This document shows, piece by piece, positions 39,575 to 49,427 of a stretch of DNA of 64,000 bases. The notes below the pieces were generated by a model. It was not told where the DNA came from and did no database searches. It saw nothing but the letters and a program-made list of their open reading frames with translations. Each line of letters starts with the position of its first letter. Within the stretch, counting starts at the first letter, position 1. This stretch comes from Thermopolyspora flexuosa (GTDB taxonomy: Bacteria > Actinomycetota > Actinomycetes > Streptosporangiales > Streptosporangiaceae): positions 3,100,001 to 3,164,000 of the forward strand of contig NZ_VFPQ01000001.1 of the NCBI RefSeq assembly GCF_006716785.1, given 5' to 3'. The translations under genes and the position numbers were made by a program.

Positions 39575-42271
39575 TCAGTGCCCGGCGTCCTCCCAGGTAC
39601 GCCCGACGCCGATCGAGACCTCCAGCGGCACCCGCAGCTTGTAGGCGCCGCCCATGCGGGCGATCACGATCTCGCGCAGCCGGTCGAGCTCGCCGGGGGC
39701 GACCTCGAACACCAGCTCGTCGTGGACCTGGAGCAGCATGCGCGAGCGCATGCCCTCCTCCCGCAGCGCCTCGGTCACGTGCAGCATGGCGATCTTGATG
39801 ATGTCGGCCGCGGACCCCTGGATGGGCGCGTTGAGCGCCATGCGCTCGGCCATCTCCCGGCGCTGCCGGTTGTCGCTGGTGAGGTCGGGCAGGTAGCGGC
39901 GGCGGCCGAGGATCGTCTCGGTGTACCCGTCCTTGCGGGCCTGGGCGACCACCGCCTCCAGGTAGTCGCGCACGCCGCCGAACTCCTCGAAGTACTCCTC
40001 CTTCAGCGCGCGGGCCTCGGCCACCGGGATGTTGAGCTGCCCGGCGAGCCCGAAGTCCGACAGGCCGTAGGCGAGGCCGTAGTTCATCGCCTTGATCCGC
40101 GCCCGCAGCTCGCCGTCCACCTGCTCGGGCGGCAGGTCGAACACCCGGGCGGCGGTGGCCGCGTGGAAGTCGTGCCCGGACTCGAACGCGGCGATCAGCG
40201 ACTCGTCGCCGGACAGGTGCGCCATGATGCGCAGCTCGATCTGGCTGTAGTCGGCGGTGAGCAGGGTCTCGTAGCCCTCGCCCACGGTGAAGCCCTGCCG
40301 GATGCGGCGGCCCTCCGCGGTGCGGATCGGGATGTTCTGCAGGTTGGGCTTCTCCGAGCTGAGCCGGCCGGTCGCGGCCCGGGTCTGGTTGAAGGTGGTG
40401 TGGATGCGGCCGTCGTCGCCGATCTCCTTGATCAGGCCCTCGACCGTGGTGCGCAGCTTGGTCTGGTCCCGGTGGCGCAGCAGGATCACCGGGAGCTCGT
40501 GGTCGGTCTGCGTGGCGAGCCAGGCGAGCGCGTCCGCGTCCGTGGTGTAGCCGGTCTTGATCTTCTTGGTCTTCGGCAGGCCGAGCCTGACGAAGAGGAT
40601 CTCCTGGAGCTGCTTGGTGGAGCCGAGGTTGAACTGCTCGCCCACCACCCGGTGGGCCTCCTCGACCGCCTGCTTCACCGCCGCGGCGAACTCGGCCTCG
40701 AGCTTGACGAGGTAGTCCCGGTCCGCGGCGATGCCCGTGCGCTCCATCTCCGCGAGCACCCGCTGCAGCGGCAGCTCCACCTCGCGCAGCAGCCGGATGC
40801 CGCCGCGCGGCTCCAGGTACGCCTCGAGGGCGTCGGCGAGCTCGCGTACCGCCCGCGCCCGCACCGCGAGGTTCTCGGCCACGTCCTCGGCGGGGTCGTC
40901 GAACAGGGCGGCCTGGCCGTTGGTCTCGGCCGTGGCGCGCAGCTCGCGATGCAGGTACCGGAGCACGAGGTCCTCGAGCGGGAACGACGCCTGGCCGGGC
41001 AGCGCCAGGTAGGCGGCGAGCGCGGTGTCGCAGGTGAGGCCGCGCAGGTCGAGCCCGTGCGCCCACAGCGCGAGCAGCGGGCCCTTGGCGTCGTGCACCG
41101 CCTTGGGCCGGTTCTCGTCGGCCAGCCAGTCGTGCAGCGCCCGCTGGTCGGCCGGGGTGAGCGTGGTCATGTCGAGGTAGGCGGCGGCGTCGCCGGGGGT
41201 GGCGATCGCGAGCGCGTCGACGCGCCCGGTGCCGCTGCCCCACGACCCCTGTACGGCGAGGCCGGCCCGGCCCTCGGGCAGCTTCGCCAGCCAGTCCGCC
41301 ACCTCGTCGGGCCCGAGCACGGTCAGCTCGACCTCGAAGCCCCCGTCGGCCGCGGGCTCGGCGTCGGGGGTGCCCAGCACCTTGAACAGCCGGTCGCGCA
41401 GCTCGCCGCGGAACTGCAGCGTGTCGAGCAGCTTGTGCACGCCCTCCCGGTCGAACGGGCCGCGCCTGAGGTCCTCGATCTCCACGTCGAGAGGCACGTC
41501 CCGGCGCAGCTCGGTGAGCTGCCGGTTCTGGATCACCTGGCCGAGGTGCTCGCGCAGCCGCTCGCCGGCCTTGCCCTTGACCTCGTCGACCCGCCTGACC
41601 AGCTCGTCCAGCGAGCCGAACTCCCGGATCCACTTGGCCGCGGTCTTCTCCCCCACCCCCGGGATGCTCGGCAGGTTGTCGCTGGGGTCGCCCCGCAGCG
41701 CGGCGAAGTCGGGGTACTGCGCCGGGGTCAGGCCGTACTTCGCCTCGACCTCCTCGGGGGTGAAGCGGGTCATGTCGCTGATGCCGCGCCGGGTCATCAG
41801 CACGGTCACCTTGTCGCTGACCAGCTGCAGGTTGTCCCGGTCGCCGCTGACGATCAACACGTCCATGCCCTGCGCGGCGGCGCGGGTGGCCAGCGTCGCG
41901 ATCAGGTCGTCGGCCTCGTACCCGGCGACCGACAGGCGGGGGATGCGCAGCGTGTCGAGCATCTCGAAGATGAGGCTCATCTGGCCGCGGAAGTCCTCGG
42001 GGGTCTCCTGCCGGTTCGCCTTGTACGCCTCGTAGGACTCGTGCCGGAAGGTCGGCTCGGACCGGTCGAAGCACACCGCGACATTGCTCGGCCGCTCGTC
42101 GCGCAGCAGGTTCACCAGCATGGAGGTGAACCCGTACACCGCCTCGGTGTGCTGACCGTCGGTGGTGACGAGGTTCGCGTCCTTCAGCGCGTAGAACGCG
42201 CGGTAGGCCAGGGAGTGCCCGTCGAGCAGCATGAGGCAGTCGCGGGCGGGAGTCGCTTCGGTCTTCGGCAC
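39575..42271 (-). CDS. polA: DNA polymerase I
   Basis: An 898-residue family A polymerase with an N-terminal 5'-3' exonuclease (LLDGHSLAYRAFYAL, VSGDRDNLQLV, IPGVGEKTAAKW). The middle region lacks recognisable 3'-5' exonuclease acidic motifs, as usual for actinobacteria. The C-terminal polymerase has motif A DYSQIELRIMAH, motif B RAKAMNYGLAYG-type (RIKAMNYGLAYGLSDFGLA) and motif C QVHDELVFEV. It fills gaps in repair and removes RNA primers. ATG 42271 is close to a -10-like TAGGCT on the minus strand, so a very short leader is possible. Confidence 0.96.
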   Translation of the reverse strand: MPKTEATPARDCLMLLDGHSLAYRAFYALKDANLVTTDGQHTEAVYGFTSMLVNLLRDERPSNVAVCFDRSEPTFRHESYEAYKANRQETPEDFRGQMSLIFEMLDTLRIPRLSVAGYEADDLIATLATRAAAQGMDVLIVSGDRDNLQLVSDKVTVLMTRRGISDMTRFTPEEVEAKYGLTPAQYPDFAALRGDPSDNLPSIPGVGEKTAAKWIREFGSLDELVRRVDEVKGKAGERLREHLGQVIQNRQLTELRRDVPLDVEIEDLRRGPFDREGVHKLLDTLQFRGELRDRLFKVLGTPDAEPAADGGFEVELTVLGPDEVADWLAKLPEGRAGLAVQGSWGSGTGRVDALAIATPGDAAAYLDMTTLTPADQRALHDWLADENRPKAVHDAKGPLLALWAHGLDLRGLTCDTALAAYLALPGQASFPLEDLVLRYLHRELRATAETNGQAALFDDPAEDVAENLAVRARAVRELADALEAYLEPRGGIRLLREVELPLQRVLAEMERTGIAADRDYLVKLEAEFAAAVKQAVEEAHRVVGEQFNLGSTKQLQEILFVRLGLPKTKKIKTGYTTDADALAWLATQTDHELPVILLRHRDQTKLRTTVEGLIKEIGDDGRIHTTFNQTRAATGRLSSEKPNLQNIPIRTAEGRRIRQGFTVGEGYETLLTADYSQIELRIMAHLSGDESLIAAFESGHDFHAATAARVFDLPPEQVDGELRARIKAMNYGLAYGLSDFGLAGQLNIPVAEARALKEEYFEEFGGVRDYLEAVVAQARKDGYTETILGRRRYLPDLTSDNRQRREMAERMALNAPIQGSAADIIKIAMLHVTEALREEGMRSRMLLQVHDELVFEVAPGELDRLREIVIARMGGAYKLRVPLEVSIGVGRTWEDAGH

Positions 42272-42919
42272 ATGTGCAGCCTAGTCCGCCGGACCGACAG
42301 AAACGCCGAGGTCGGCGAAGCGGGACCCCCGGGGCGGGTACGGCACCGCCGTCACGGCGGCCCCGGCTCCCCCGCTTTCCCCACCGATATGCGGCGATCC
42401 CTATTTGTCACTGATATTGCATGCACAGCACGATGATCGGCGCCGCGGTGCGCCCGCACGCGAGGCGATCAACGAGCGGATCATTTCGATGCGGCGCGAC
42501 CGCCGGCGATTCCCAGTGTGCTCCCTGCGGGCTCCCGGTGTGCGCTCGTCACGCGCCCGCGCCGCCGTTCCGTCCGCGGAGGCGCGGTCGCCGCTCTTGG
42601 CCGCGCATCCACGCAACGGAACACCGGCCAACGCGAGGTCCGGAGAGCGCATCCGACACACTGTCACATACATCATCAAACATCGCAATAGGTGCCGCAT
42701 TCTCCGCGGCGAACGACGCCGCGATCACCACTCACCGGCCGCCGGGCCGTGCCACCGCCGGCGACCGCGGATCACGGTCCCGCCCCCGATCACGCCGTGG
42801 ATCGCGCGCCACCGGCGCGCCGGCTCCGCCCGCCCCGGGATCCCGCCCGCCCGCCGTCCGCGCGGCCCGGGCACCGTTCATGACACTCTGTCGCGTTCCA
42901 TGCCCGGACATGTAGCGCG

Positions 42920-42935
42920 GACCCCTCTGACCTGG
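42920..42935 (+). repeat. 16-nt direct repeat, left copy, flanking the liv locus
   Basis: GACCCCTCTGACCTGG occurs here and at 49391-49406 in the same orientation. In both copies AGCGC(G) precedes it, with one base of difference in spacing. The pair brackets all liv genes. Confidence 0.6.
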
Positions 42936-42968
42936 ATATTTTTTTGCTCACGCCCGAGAAACACCCTG

Positions 42969-42984
42969 GTCACCGATCGGTGAC
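42969..42984. promoter_or_regulatory. Perfect palindromic operator at the liv promoter
   Basis: GTCACCGATCGGTGAC is an exact 16-bp palindrome ending 6 bp before the -35 box of the liv promoter, where an activator or repressor would be expected to bind. Confidence 0.55.
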
Positions 42985-42990
42985 GACTGG

Positions 42991-43019
42991 TTCGAAATCG
43001 GGCGACGCGGCATTATGCT
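42991..43019 (+). promoter_or_regulatory. livH: liv operon promoter
   Basis: TTCGAA (42991-42996) and TATGCT (43014-43019) are spaced by exactly 17 bp, about 80 nt upstream of the livH start. Confidence 0.5.
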
Positions 43020-43097
43020 CCGCGACGTCATCGCATACTCGTGCGACGTGGCATGTTCCGGGGGCTCACCCCACCATGACCTAATGAGGGAGCACCA

Positions 43098-44390
43098 TTG
43101 CGCAGAGCCGTGATCGCGTTCACGGCCTTCCTGGGTGGACTCATCTTCCTGCTCGCGTCCGGCACCCCTGCGGCGTGGGCCGAGGACGAGAGCCTGAGGG
43201 GCACACTCCAATACCAAGGCCGACCAGTCGACGGCGTGAAAATCAGCGTGGCGTCCGAGGATGGGCAACCCATCGGAGAGGCCACGACCGCAGCCGACGG
43301 CAAGTGGGAGATCCCGCTCCCCGGACCGGGGACGTACAAGGTCACCATCGACCAGTCGACGCTCCCTCCCGACCTTGAGCTGCGGTTCAAGGATCGGGCG
43401 ACGCTGACGCTCTCCGTCTCCGAGGACCAGCAGCGCACCGCGCTGTTCGCGCTGGTCCCCAAGGGAGAGGCCGCTGATTCCGGGGGGCAGGCGGCCGCGG
43501 AACCCTCCATGTGGCAACGGGCGGCCCAGCTCGCCTTCGAGGGACTCAACCTGGGCCTCATCATCGCGCTCGCCGCGATGGGCCTGTCGCTCATCTTCGG
43601 CACCACCGGCCTCACCAACTTCGCCCACGGCGAGCTGCTCACCCTCGGCGCGTTGATCGCCTACTTCTTCAACGTGACGGTCGGGCTCCACCTCATCCCC
43701 GCCGCGATCATCGCGGTGATCCTGGGCGGGGTGCTCGGCTACGCACAGGACCGGTTCTTCTGGGGCAGGCTGCGCAAGCGCGGCACCAGCCTCATCGCCA
43801 TGATGATCATCTCGATCGGACTGGCGCTGTTCCTCCGCAACCTGTTCCTGTTCCTGTTCGGCGGTGAGGGCGCGCCGTACGCCGACTACAACGCCCAGCA
43901 GGGCATCCAGATCGGGCCGATCTCGGCGACGCCGAAGAACCTGTGGGCCATGGCGATCGAGATCACGGTGCTGGTGATCGTGGCGCTCGCCCTGCTCAAG
44001 ACCCGCACCGGCAAGGCGGCCCGGGCGGTGGCCGACAACCCGGCGCTCGCCGCCTCCTCCGGCATCAACGTGGACCGGGTGATCCGCACCATCTGGACGG
44101 TCGGCGGCGCCGTCGCCGCGCTCGCCGGGATCATGCTGGGGCTCTCCCAGAACCTCAACTACCAGATGGGCTTCCACATCCTGCTGCTCATCTTCGCCGG
44201 CGTCACGCTCGGCGGCCTGGGCACCGCGTTCGGCGCCCTGGTCGGCTCGCTCGTGGTGGGCCTGTTCATCCAGCTCTCCACGCTCTGGGTGCCCACCGAG
44301 CTGAAGACCGTCGGCGCCCTGCTGGTGCTCATCCTCGTCATGCTCTTCAGGCCGCAGGGCATCCTGGGCCGACGCGAGCGCATCGGCTGA
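43098..44390 (+). CDS. livH: Branched-chain amino-acid ABC permease LivH with an exported N-terminal domain
   Basis: A 430-residue permease. Residues 1-28 are a signal peptide ending in TPAAWA. Residues about 30-115 resemble a beta-sandwich of the carboxypeptidase-regulatory/Cna-B type (RGTLQYQGRPVDGVKISV, GEATTAADGKWEIPLPGPG, TYKVTI). A linker and then the LivH permease follow from about 150, with about eight hydrophobic helices (MGLSLIFGTTGLTNFAHGE; ILLLIFAGVTLGGLGTAFGA). The permease half is normal; the extracytoplasmic domain is extra compared with E. coli LivH. TTG start at 43098 with GAGGGAG upstream. First gene of livHMGF. Confidence 0.92.
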   Translation: MRRAVIAFTAFLGGLIFLLASGTPAAWAEDESLRGTLQYQGRPVDGVKISVASEDGQPIGEATTAADGKWEIPLPGPGTYKVTIDQSTLPPDLELRFKDRATLTLSVSEDQQRTALFALVPKGEAADSGGQAAAEPSMWQRAAQLAFEGLNLGLIIALAAMGLSLIFGTTGLTNFAHGELLTLGALIAYFFNVTVGLHLIPAAIIAVILGGVLGYAQDRFFWGRLRKRGTSLIAMMIISIGLALFLRNLFLFLFGGEGAPYADYNAQQGIQIGPISATPKNLWAMAIEITVLVIVALALLKTRTGKAARAVADNPALAASSGINVDRVIRTIWTVGGAVAALAGIMLGLSQNLNYQMGFHILLLIFAGVTLGGLGTAFGALVGSLVVGLFIQLSTLWVPTELKTVGALLVLILVMLFRPQGILGRRERIG

Positions 44391-44402
44391 TCGGAGACGT
44401 CC

Positions 44403-45389
44403 GTGGACTGGAACACCATCCTCGTCACCACGGTGGAGGCCGCGGTCAACTGGGAGACCGTGGTCTACGCACTCGCCGCCATCGGGATCAACATCCAGTT
44501 CGGCTATGCCGGGCTGCTCAACTTCGGCCAGGCCGCCTTCCTCGGCGTCGCCGCGTACGGCATGGCGGTCACCGTCGCCACCTTCAACCTGCCGTTCTGG
44601 CTCGGCATCGTCATCGGCCTGGTGGCCACCGTGCTGCTCGCCCTCCTGCTGGGCATACCCACGCTGCGGCTGCGCGCGGACTACCTCGCCATCGCCACGA
44701 TCGCGGCCGCCGAGATCATCCGGCTGATCTTCCGCTCGGTGACGTTCTCCGACATCTTCGGGGGCTCCGACGGCCGCCAGGGCTTCGCCGGCGAGTTCTT
44801 CGCGATGAACCCCTACCCCCGCGGTGAGTACGGCATCGGCCCGTTCGGGTTCAACGAGCGGGTGATGTGGGTGCTCACCGTCGGCTGGATCCTCGTCGCG
44901 CTCGCCCTCACCCTCGTCTATCTGCTGATGAAGAGCCCGTGGGGCCGCGTGCTCAAGGCGATCCGGGAGGACGAGGACGCGGTGCGGAGCCTCGGCAAGA
45001 ACGTGTTCGCCTACAAGATGCAGGCCCTGATCCTCGGCGGCCTGATCGGCTGCTTCGGCGGGTTCATCTTCGCGCTCAGCCAGGCCTCGGTGCAGCCGGA
45101 CCTGTTCGGCACCGAGCTCACCTTCTACGCCTACACGATCGTCATCCTCGGCGGCGCGGCCCGCGTGTTCAGCCCGGTCGTCGGCGCGATGATCTTCTGG
45201 GTCCTGCTGGTCTTCCTCGGCAACACGCTCAGCGAGATGGTGGGCGCCGGCATGATCCCGTTCATGAACGTGAACCAGGTCGGCCCGGTGCGGTTCATGC
45301 TGGTCGGCCTCGGTCTGATGCTGCTGCTCATCTTCCGGCCGCAGGGTATCTTCGGGGACAAGAGGGAGATCGCACTCAATGCACGCTGA
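44403..45389 (+). CDS. livM: Branched-chain amino-acid ABC permease LivM
   Basis: A 328-residue inner-membrane permease that pairs with LivH to import leucine, isoleucine or valine. Family segments are IQFGYAGLLNFGQAAFLGVA, LRLRADYLAIATIAAAEIIR, the EAA-like loop LMKSPWGRVLKAIREDEDA, and many hydrophobic helices. The GTG at 44403 is 12 nt after livH. The 3' end overlaps livG by 11 nt. Confidence 0.94.
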   Translation: MDWNTILVTTVEAAVNWETVVYALAAIGINIQFGYAGLLNFGQAAFLGVAAYGMAVTVATFNLPFWLGIVIGLVATVLLALLLGIPTLRLRADYLAIATIAAAEIIRLIFRSVTFSDIFGGSDGRQGFAGEFFAMNPYPRGEYGIGPFGFNERVMWVLTVGWILVALALTLVYLLMKSPWGRVLKAIREDEDAVRSLGKNVFAYKMQALILGGLIGCFGGFIFALSQASVQPDLFGTELTFYAYTIVILGGAARVFSPVVGAMIFWVLLVFLGNTLSEMVGAGMIPFMNVNQVGPVRFMLVGLGLMLLLIFRPQGIFGDKREIALNAR

Positions 45390-46388
45390 CCAGAAGGCGG
45401 GCGGCGAGGCCGCCGCGCTCACTCCCCGCAAGGCCGCGGCGCTGAAGGCGTTCGAAGGGCTGCCGCACGAGCCCGGTGTCCCCAAGCCCGACCCGATCCT
45501 CGTGGTCGACAAGGTGGTCCGCCGGTTCGGCGGTCTCACCGCGGTGAACGTCGACCACCTGGAGATCCAGCGCGGCTCGATCACCGCGCTGATCGGGCCC
45601 AACGGCGCCGGCAAGACCACGTTCTTCAACCAGCTCACCGGGTTCGACACCGCCGACTCGGGCACCTGGACGTTCAACGGCAAGCGGATGAACGGCCTGC
45701 CCGCCCACCGGGTGGCCCGGGCGGGCATGGTGCGCACCTTCCAGCTCACCAAGGCGCTGTCGAAGCTGACGGTGCTGGAGAACATGCGGCTCGGCGCCCA
45801 GGGGCAGCGCGGCGAGCGCTTCTTCCAGTCGCTCATCCCCGCGCTGTGGCGGCGCCAGGAGGAGGAGATCACCCGGCGCGCCGAGGAGCTGCTCGAGCGG
45901 TTCAAGCTCGCCGCCAAGCGCGACGACTTCGCCGGCTCGCTCTCCGGCGGTCAGCGCAAGCTGCTGGAGATGGCCCGGGCCCTCATGGTCGAGCCCGAGA
46001 TGATCATGCTCGACGAGCCGATGGCCGGCGTGAACCCGGCGCTCACCCAGTCGCTGCTCGGCCACGTCAAGGACCTGCGCGAGCAGGGCATGACCGTGCT
46101 GTTCGTCGAGCACGACATGGACATGGTGCGCGACATCAGCGACTGGGTCGTCGTCATGGCGCAGGGCGCGGTCATCGCCGAGGGCCCGCCGGAGACGATC
46201 ATGTCGGACGAGCGCGTCATCGACGCCTACCTGGGCGCCCACCACGACGCCCCGCTCTCGGTCGAGGAGGAAGAGGAGCAGCTCCACGAGGCCGAGGCCG
46301 AGCTGGAGGCCGAGGCGGGCGTCACCCACGAGGACGGCCCGGCGGCGAGCCCGGACCGGGCCGAGGAGAACGTGAAGGAGCGGGCCGA

Positions 46389-46392
<4 letters not shown>
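45379..46392 (+). CDS. livG: Branched-chain amino-acid ABC ATPase LivG
   Basis: A 337-residue ATPase with Walker A GPNGAGKTTFFNQLTG, signature LSGGQRKLLEMARAL and Walker B MIMLDEPMAGVNP; the His-loop is VEHDMDMV. It carries an N-terminal ~35-residue lead and an acidic, Glu-rich C-terminal extension (about 290-337) that E. coli LivG lacks. It overlaps livM by 11 nt and livF by 4 nt (GTGA), so livMGF are tightly coupled. Confidence 0.94.
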
Positions 46393-47225
<833 letters not shown>

Positions 47226-47240
47226 ATTCGCACCACATCG

Positions 47241-47275
47241 CGAGAACGCCCCGCCCGCGCGGCGGGGCGTTCTCG
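47241..47275 (+). terminator. liv operon terminator
   Basis: A perfect 15-bp stem (CGAGAACGCCCCGCC and its complement) with a 5-nt loop starts 15 nt after the livF stop. Confidence 0.85.
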
Positions 47276-47286
47276 TGTTCCGGCCT

Positions 47287-47526
47287 CCGCCGTACCGGCG
47301 CGTCCTGCCGGCCGTACGGCACGTCCTCTCGCTGACTCGGCGAGACATGCCGCCCCCGCCGAAGGCTCTCAGGCCGGCGCTGCGGCGCCGTGGCGCGGGG
47401 CGGGGCAGGAGAACCGGCCAGGAGCGACATACACGTCAGATGGCCGCAGAGAGCTTGATACATGCCAATTGCGGCGAACGGAGCATACCGGTCTCGCGTT
47501 CCGAGCCCGCCGTACCGGCGCGTCCT
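47287..47526. repeat. 20-bp direct repeat pair, 220 bp apart
   Basis: The 20 bases at 47287-47306 (starting CCGCCGTACCGG) recur exactly at 47507-47526 in the same orientation. Each copy is followed by a GTACGGC-containing segment that could fold back on the GCCGTAC part of the repeat. No gene is associated. Confidence 0.6.
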
Positions 47527-47859
47527 CGGCGGGTACGGCCGTGCCTCACCCTGCCCAGGGGAGGGCACGGGTGCTGCGGCGCCGTCACGCGGCGGTGCAC
47601 AGCGGGTCCGGTGCGGCGGCCGAGGCCGATGCGTCCGCGGCGGGCCGACGTGCACAGGCCTCTCCCCTATCCCGGCCCCGGCCGTTCCGCCGGTCGTGCC
47701 TCCTCGCCGTTTCCCCTCAGCGTGTCCCCGCCGTGTCCCAACGCCGTCCCGACCGGCCCACCGCCATGTCTCCCACCCGGAGACCGCGTCGCCGGGCCGC
47801 CGGCTCCCCCACGGCATCGGGACGAGGCCCGCGACGGCCGCGCGGCCGAGACGACGACA

Positions 47860-47887
47860 GGGCCCCGACCCTTGCGGATCGGGGCCC
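47860..47887 (-). terminator. livK terminator
   Basis: A 9-bp perfect stem GGGCCCCGA/TCGGGGCCC with a 10-nt loop lies 39 nt after the leftward livK stop. In the transcript it is followed by TGTCGTCGTCT. Confidence 0.65.
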
Positions 47888-47925
47888 GTCTCTGAGATCA
47901 GGGGGTTCGACGTACGACCGTCGGA

Positions 47926-49227
47926 TCAGCCGTCGATCTTGCCGGTCTTGTAGTCGATGTTCTTGACCTCGTTGTTCTCGTCGTACTGGTAGATGCCGAT
48001 CGTGGCCTCGGCCGGGTCACCGGCGGCGTTGAACTCGATCGGACCGCTCACGCCGTCGTAGTCGAAGTCCTTGCCCTGGTCGAGCAGCGCCTTGCAGGAC
48101 TTGAAGTCGTTGCACTTCTCGCCGCCGGAGCTGACCTCCTGGAGCTTGGCCGCGATGTCCTTCGGCGCGTCGCTCTTGGCGAGCTCGGCCGCGAGGGCGA
48201 TCAGGTTCGCCGCGTCGTAGGACTCAGGGCCGTAGTTCCAGTCCTTCAGCTTGGGGTCGACCGTGAGCATCCGCTTCCGGAACTCCTCCGGAGCCGCCGC
48301 GCCGGGCTGGGTGCCCTTGGCGCCCTTCAGCGTGCCCTTCGGGAACCCGTCGGGGCCGGTGCCGTAGTTCGACAGGTTGCCGTCGACGAAGTACCAGGCC
48401 ACCTTGTCGGTGGTGAGGCCCTGCTTCACCAGCTCCGGCACGATCTTCTTGGTCTCGTCGAAGCCGATGAGCGCGATGGCCTTCGGGTTCGCCGCCTTGA
48501 TCTTGGCGACGTCGGCGGAGTACTCGGCCGCCTTCGGGTCGTAGATGACCTTCTCGACGACCTGGCCGCCGCCGGCCTCGATCGTCTTCTGGGTGTTGTC
48601 GGCGAGACCCGTGCCGTAGGCGTCCTGGAGGGCGAGGATGCCGACGGTGTCGTGGCCGTCGGAGAGGATCAGGTCACCGAGGACGCGGCCCTGCAGGACG
48701 TCCGGCGGCGCGGTGCGGAAGTAGAGGCCGTTGTCGTTGTAGGTGGTGAACTGGTCCGAGGTGTTGGCCGGGGACATCTGGATGACGCCCGCGCCGGTGA
48801 TCTTGTCGATCACCGTGAGCGACACCGAGGACGAGGCGGCGCCAATGATCGCGTCAACCTTCTGCTGCAGCAGCTTGTCGACCGACTGCGAGGCGATGTT
48901 CGTGGAGGTGTCGCCCGAGTCGGTGTCGATCAGCACGACCTCCTTGCCGAGCACACCGCCGGCCTCGTTGATCTCGTTGACCGCGAGCCTCACGCCGGCG
49001 AACTCGGGCGGACCGAGGAACGCAAGCGAACCGGTCGACGGCAGCAGGGTGCCAATGGTCAGGGTGCCGTCGCCCTGGGCCGCGGCAGGAGCGGAAGATG
49101 CCGGCGCGGACGACGCACCCGCCGCCGGCTCAGCGGCATCTTCGCCACCACCGCTACAGGCCGCCAGGGCAAGGCTTGCAGCCGCCGTTACGGCCAGCAA
49201 ACGCCCAAAGGGGGCAATGCGGATCAT
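47926..49227 (-). CDS. livK: Branched-chain amino-acid binding lipoprotein LivK
   Basis: A 433-residue periplasmic-binding-fold lipoprotein. The signal peptide ends in the lipobox LALAAC (Cys24), followed by a Gly/Ala/Ser linker. The type I fold begins TLTIGTLLPSTGSLAFLGPP and includes GVRLAVNEINEAGGVLGK and IIGAASSSVS. It would capture leucine-type amino acids or relatives and deliver them to LivHM. It is encoded on the opposite strand from livHMGF and converges with them, so it has its own promoter. The ATG at 49227 has AAGGAG upstream. The Cys will be modified by Lgt, whose gene begins beyond the right end of the window. Confidence 0.94.
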   Translation of the reverse strand: MIRIAPFGRLLAVTAAASLALAACSGGGEDAAEPAAGASSAPASSAPAAAQGDGTLTIGTLLPSTGSLAFLGPPEFAGVRLAVNEINEAGGVLGKEVVLIDTDSGDTSTNIASQSVDKLLQQKVDAIIGAASSSVSLTVIDKITGAGVIQMSPANTSDQFTTYNDNGLYFRTAPPDVLQGRVLGDLILSDGHDTVGILALQDAYGTGLADNTQKTIEAGGGQVVEKVIYDPKAAEYSADVAKIKAANPKAIALIGFDETKKIVPELVKQGLTTDKVAWYFVDGNLSNYGTGPDGFPKGTLKGAKGTQPGAAAPEEFRKRMLTVDPKLKDWNYGPESYDAANLIALAAELAKSDAPKDIAAKLQEVSSGGEKCNDFKSCKALLDQGKDFDYDGVSGPIEFNAAGDPAEATIGIYQYDENNEVKNIDYKTGKIDG

Positions 49228-49390
49228 GAAGTATCTCCTTCATCCAGGCCGGGGAATGCGTCAGCGCTGCCGACCCGTCCCGATCGAACGCTCGCAAGCT
49301 ATAAAACCGGCCGGGCTTTCGGCCAGATCTGCACGCGAACTGTGGACGGTTGGATGCGGAGTCGTAATAAGGTCTCAACTTACCCAGCGC

Positions 49391-49406
49391 GACCCCTCTG
49401 ACCTGG
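49391..49406 (+). repeat. 16-nt direct repeat, right copy, flanking the liv locus
   Basis: This is the second copy of GACCCCTCTGACCTGG. It lies between the livK start and the pdtaR stop, 6.47 kb from the left copy. Confidence 0.6.
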
Positions 49407-49427
49407 GAAGCTGTGGCGTTCCTGCGA

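Larger units (their letters stand above)
42272..43097. other. Intergenic region, 826 bp, upstream of the liv operon
   Basis: No convincing gene; overlapping frames of 60-190 codons have no ribosome site or protein-like composition. GC is uneven, with low-GC patches near 42400-42430 and 42660-42700. It contains one copy of a 16-nt repeat (42920-42935), a perfect 16-bp palindrome (42969-42984) and the liv promoter. A small RNA or a short regulatory peptide cannot be excluded. Confidence 0.5.
47226..47925. other. Intergenic region between convergent liv units, 700 bp
   Basis: No credible gene; the open frames here are GC-driven and lack ribosome sites. It holds terminators at both ends (47241-47275 for livF, 47860-47887 for livK), a 20-bp direct repeat (47287 and 47507), and a lower-GC patch at about 47430-47500 that could hide a promoter or small RNA. 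Confidence 0.5.

Noticed and set aside
42405-42983. Overlapping plus-strand frames of 164 and 192 codons in the gap before livH
   Set aside because: No ribosome site, no domain-like segment, and they run through the palindrome near the liv promoter. Treated as non-coding.
47275-47966. Overlapping frames in the liv gap
   Set aside because: They span terminators and a repeat and have Arg/Pro-rich shadow composition.
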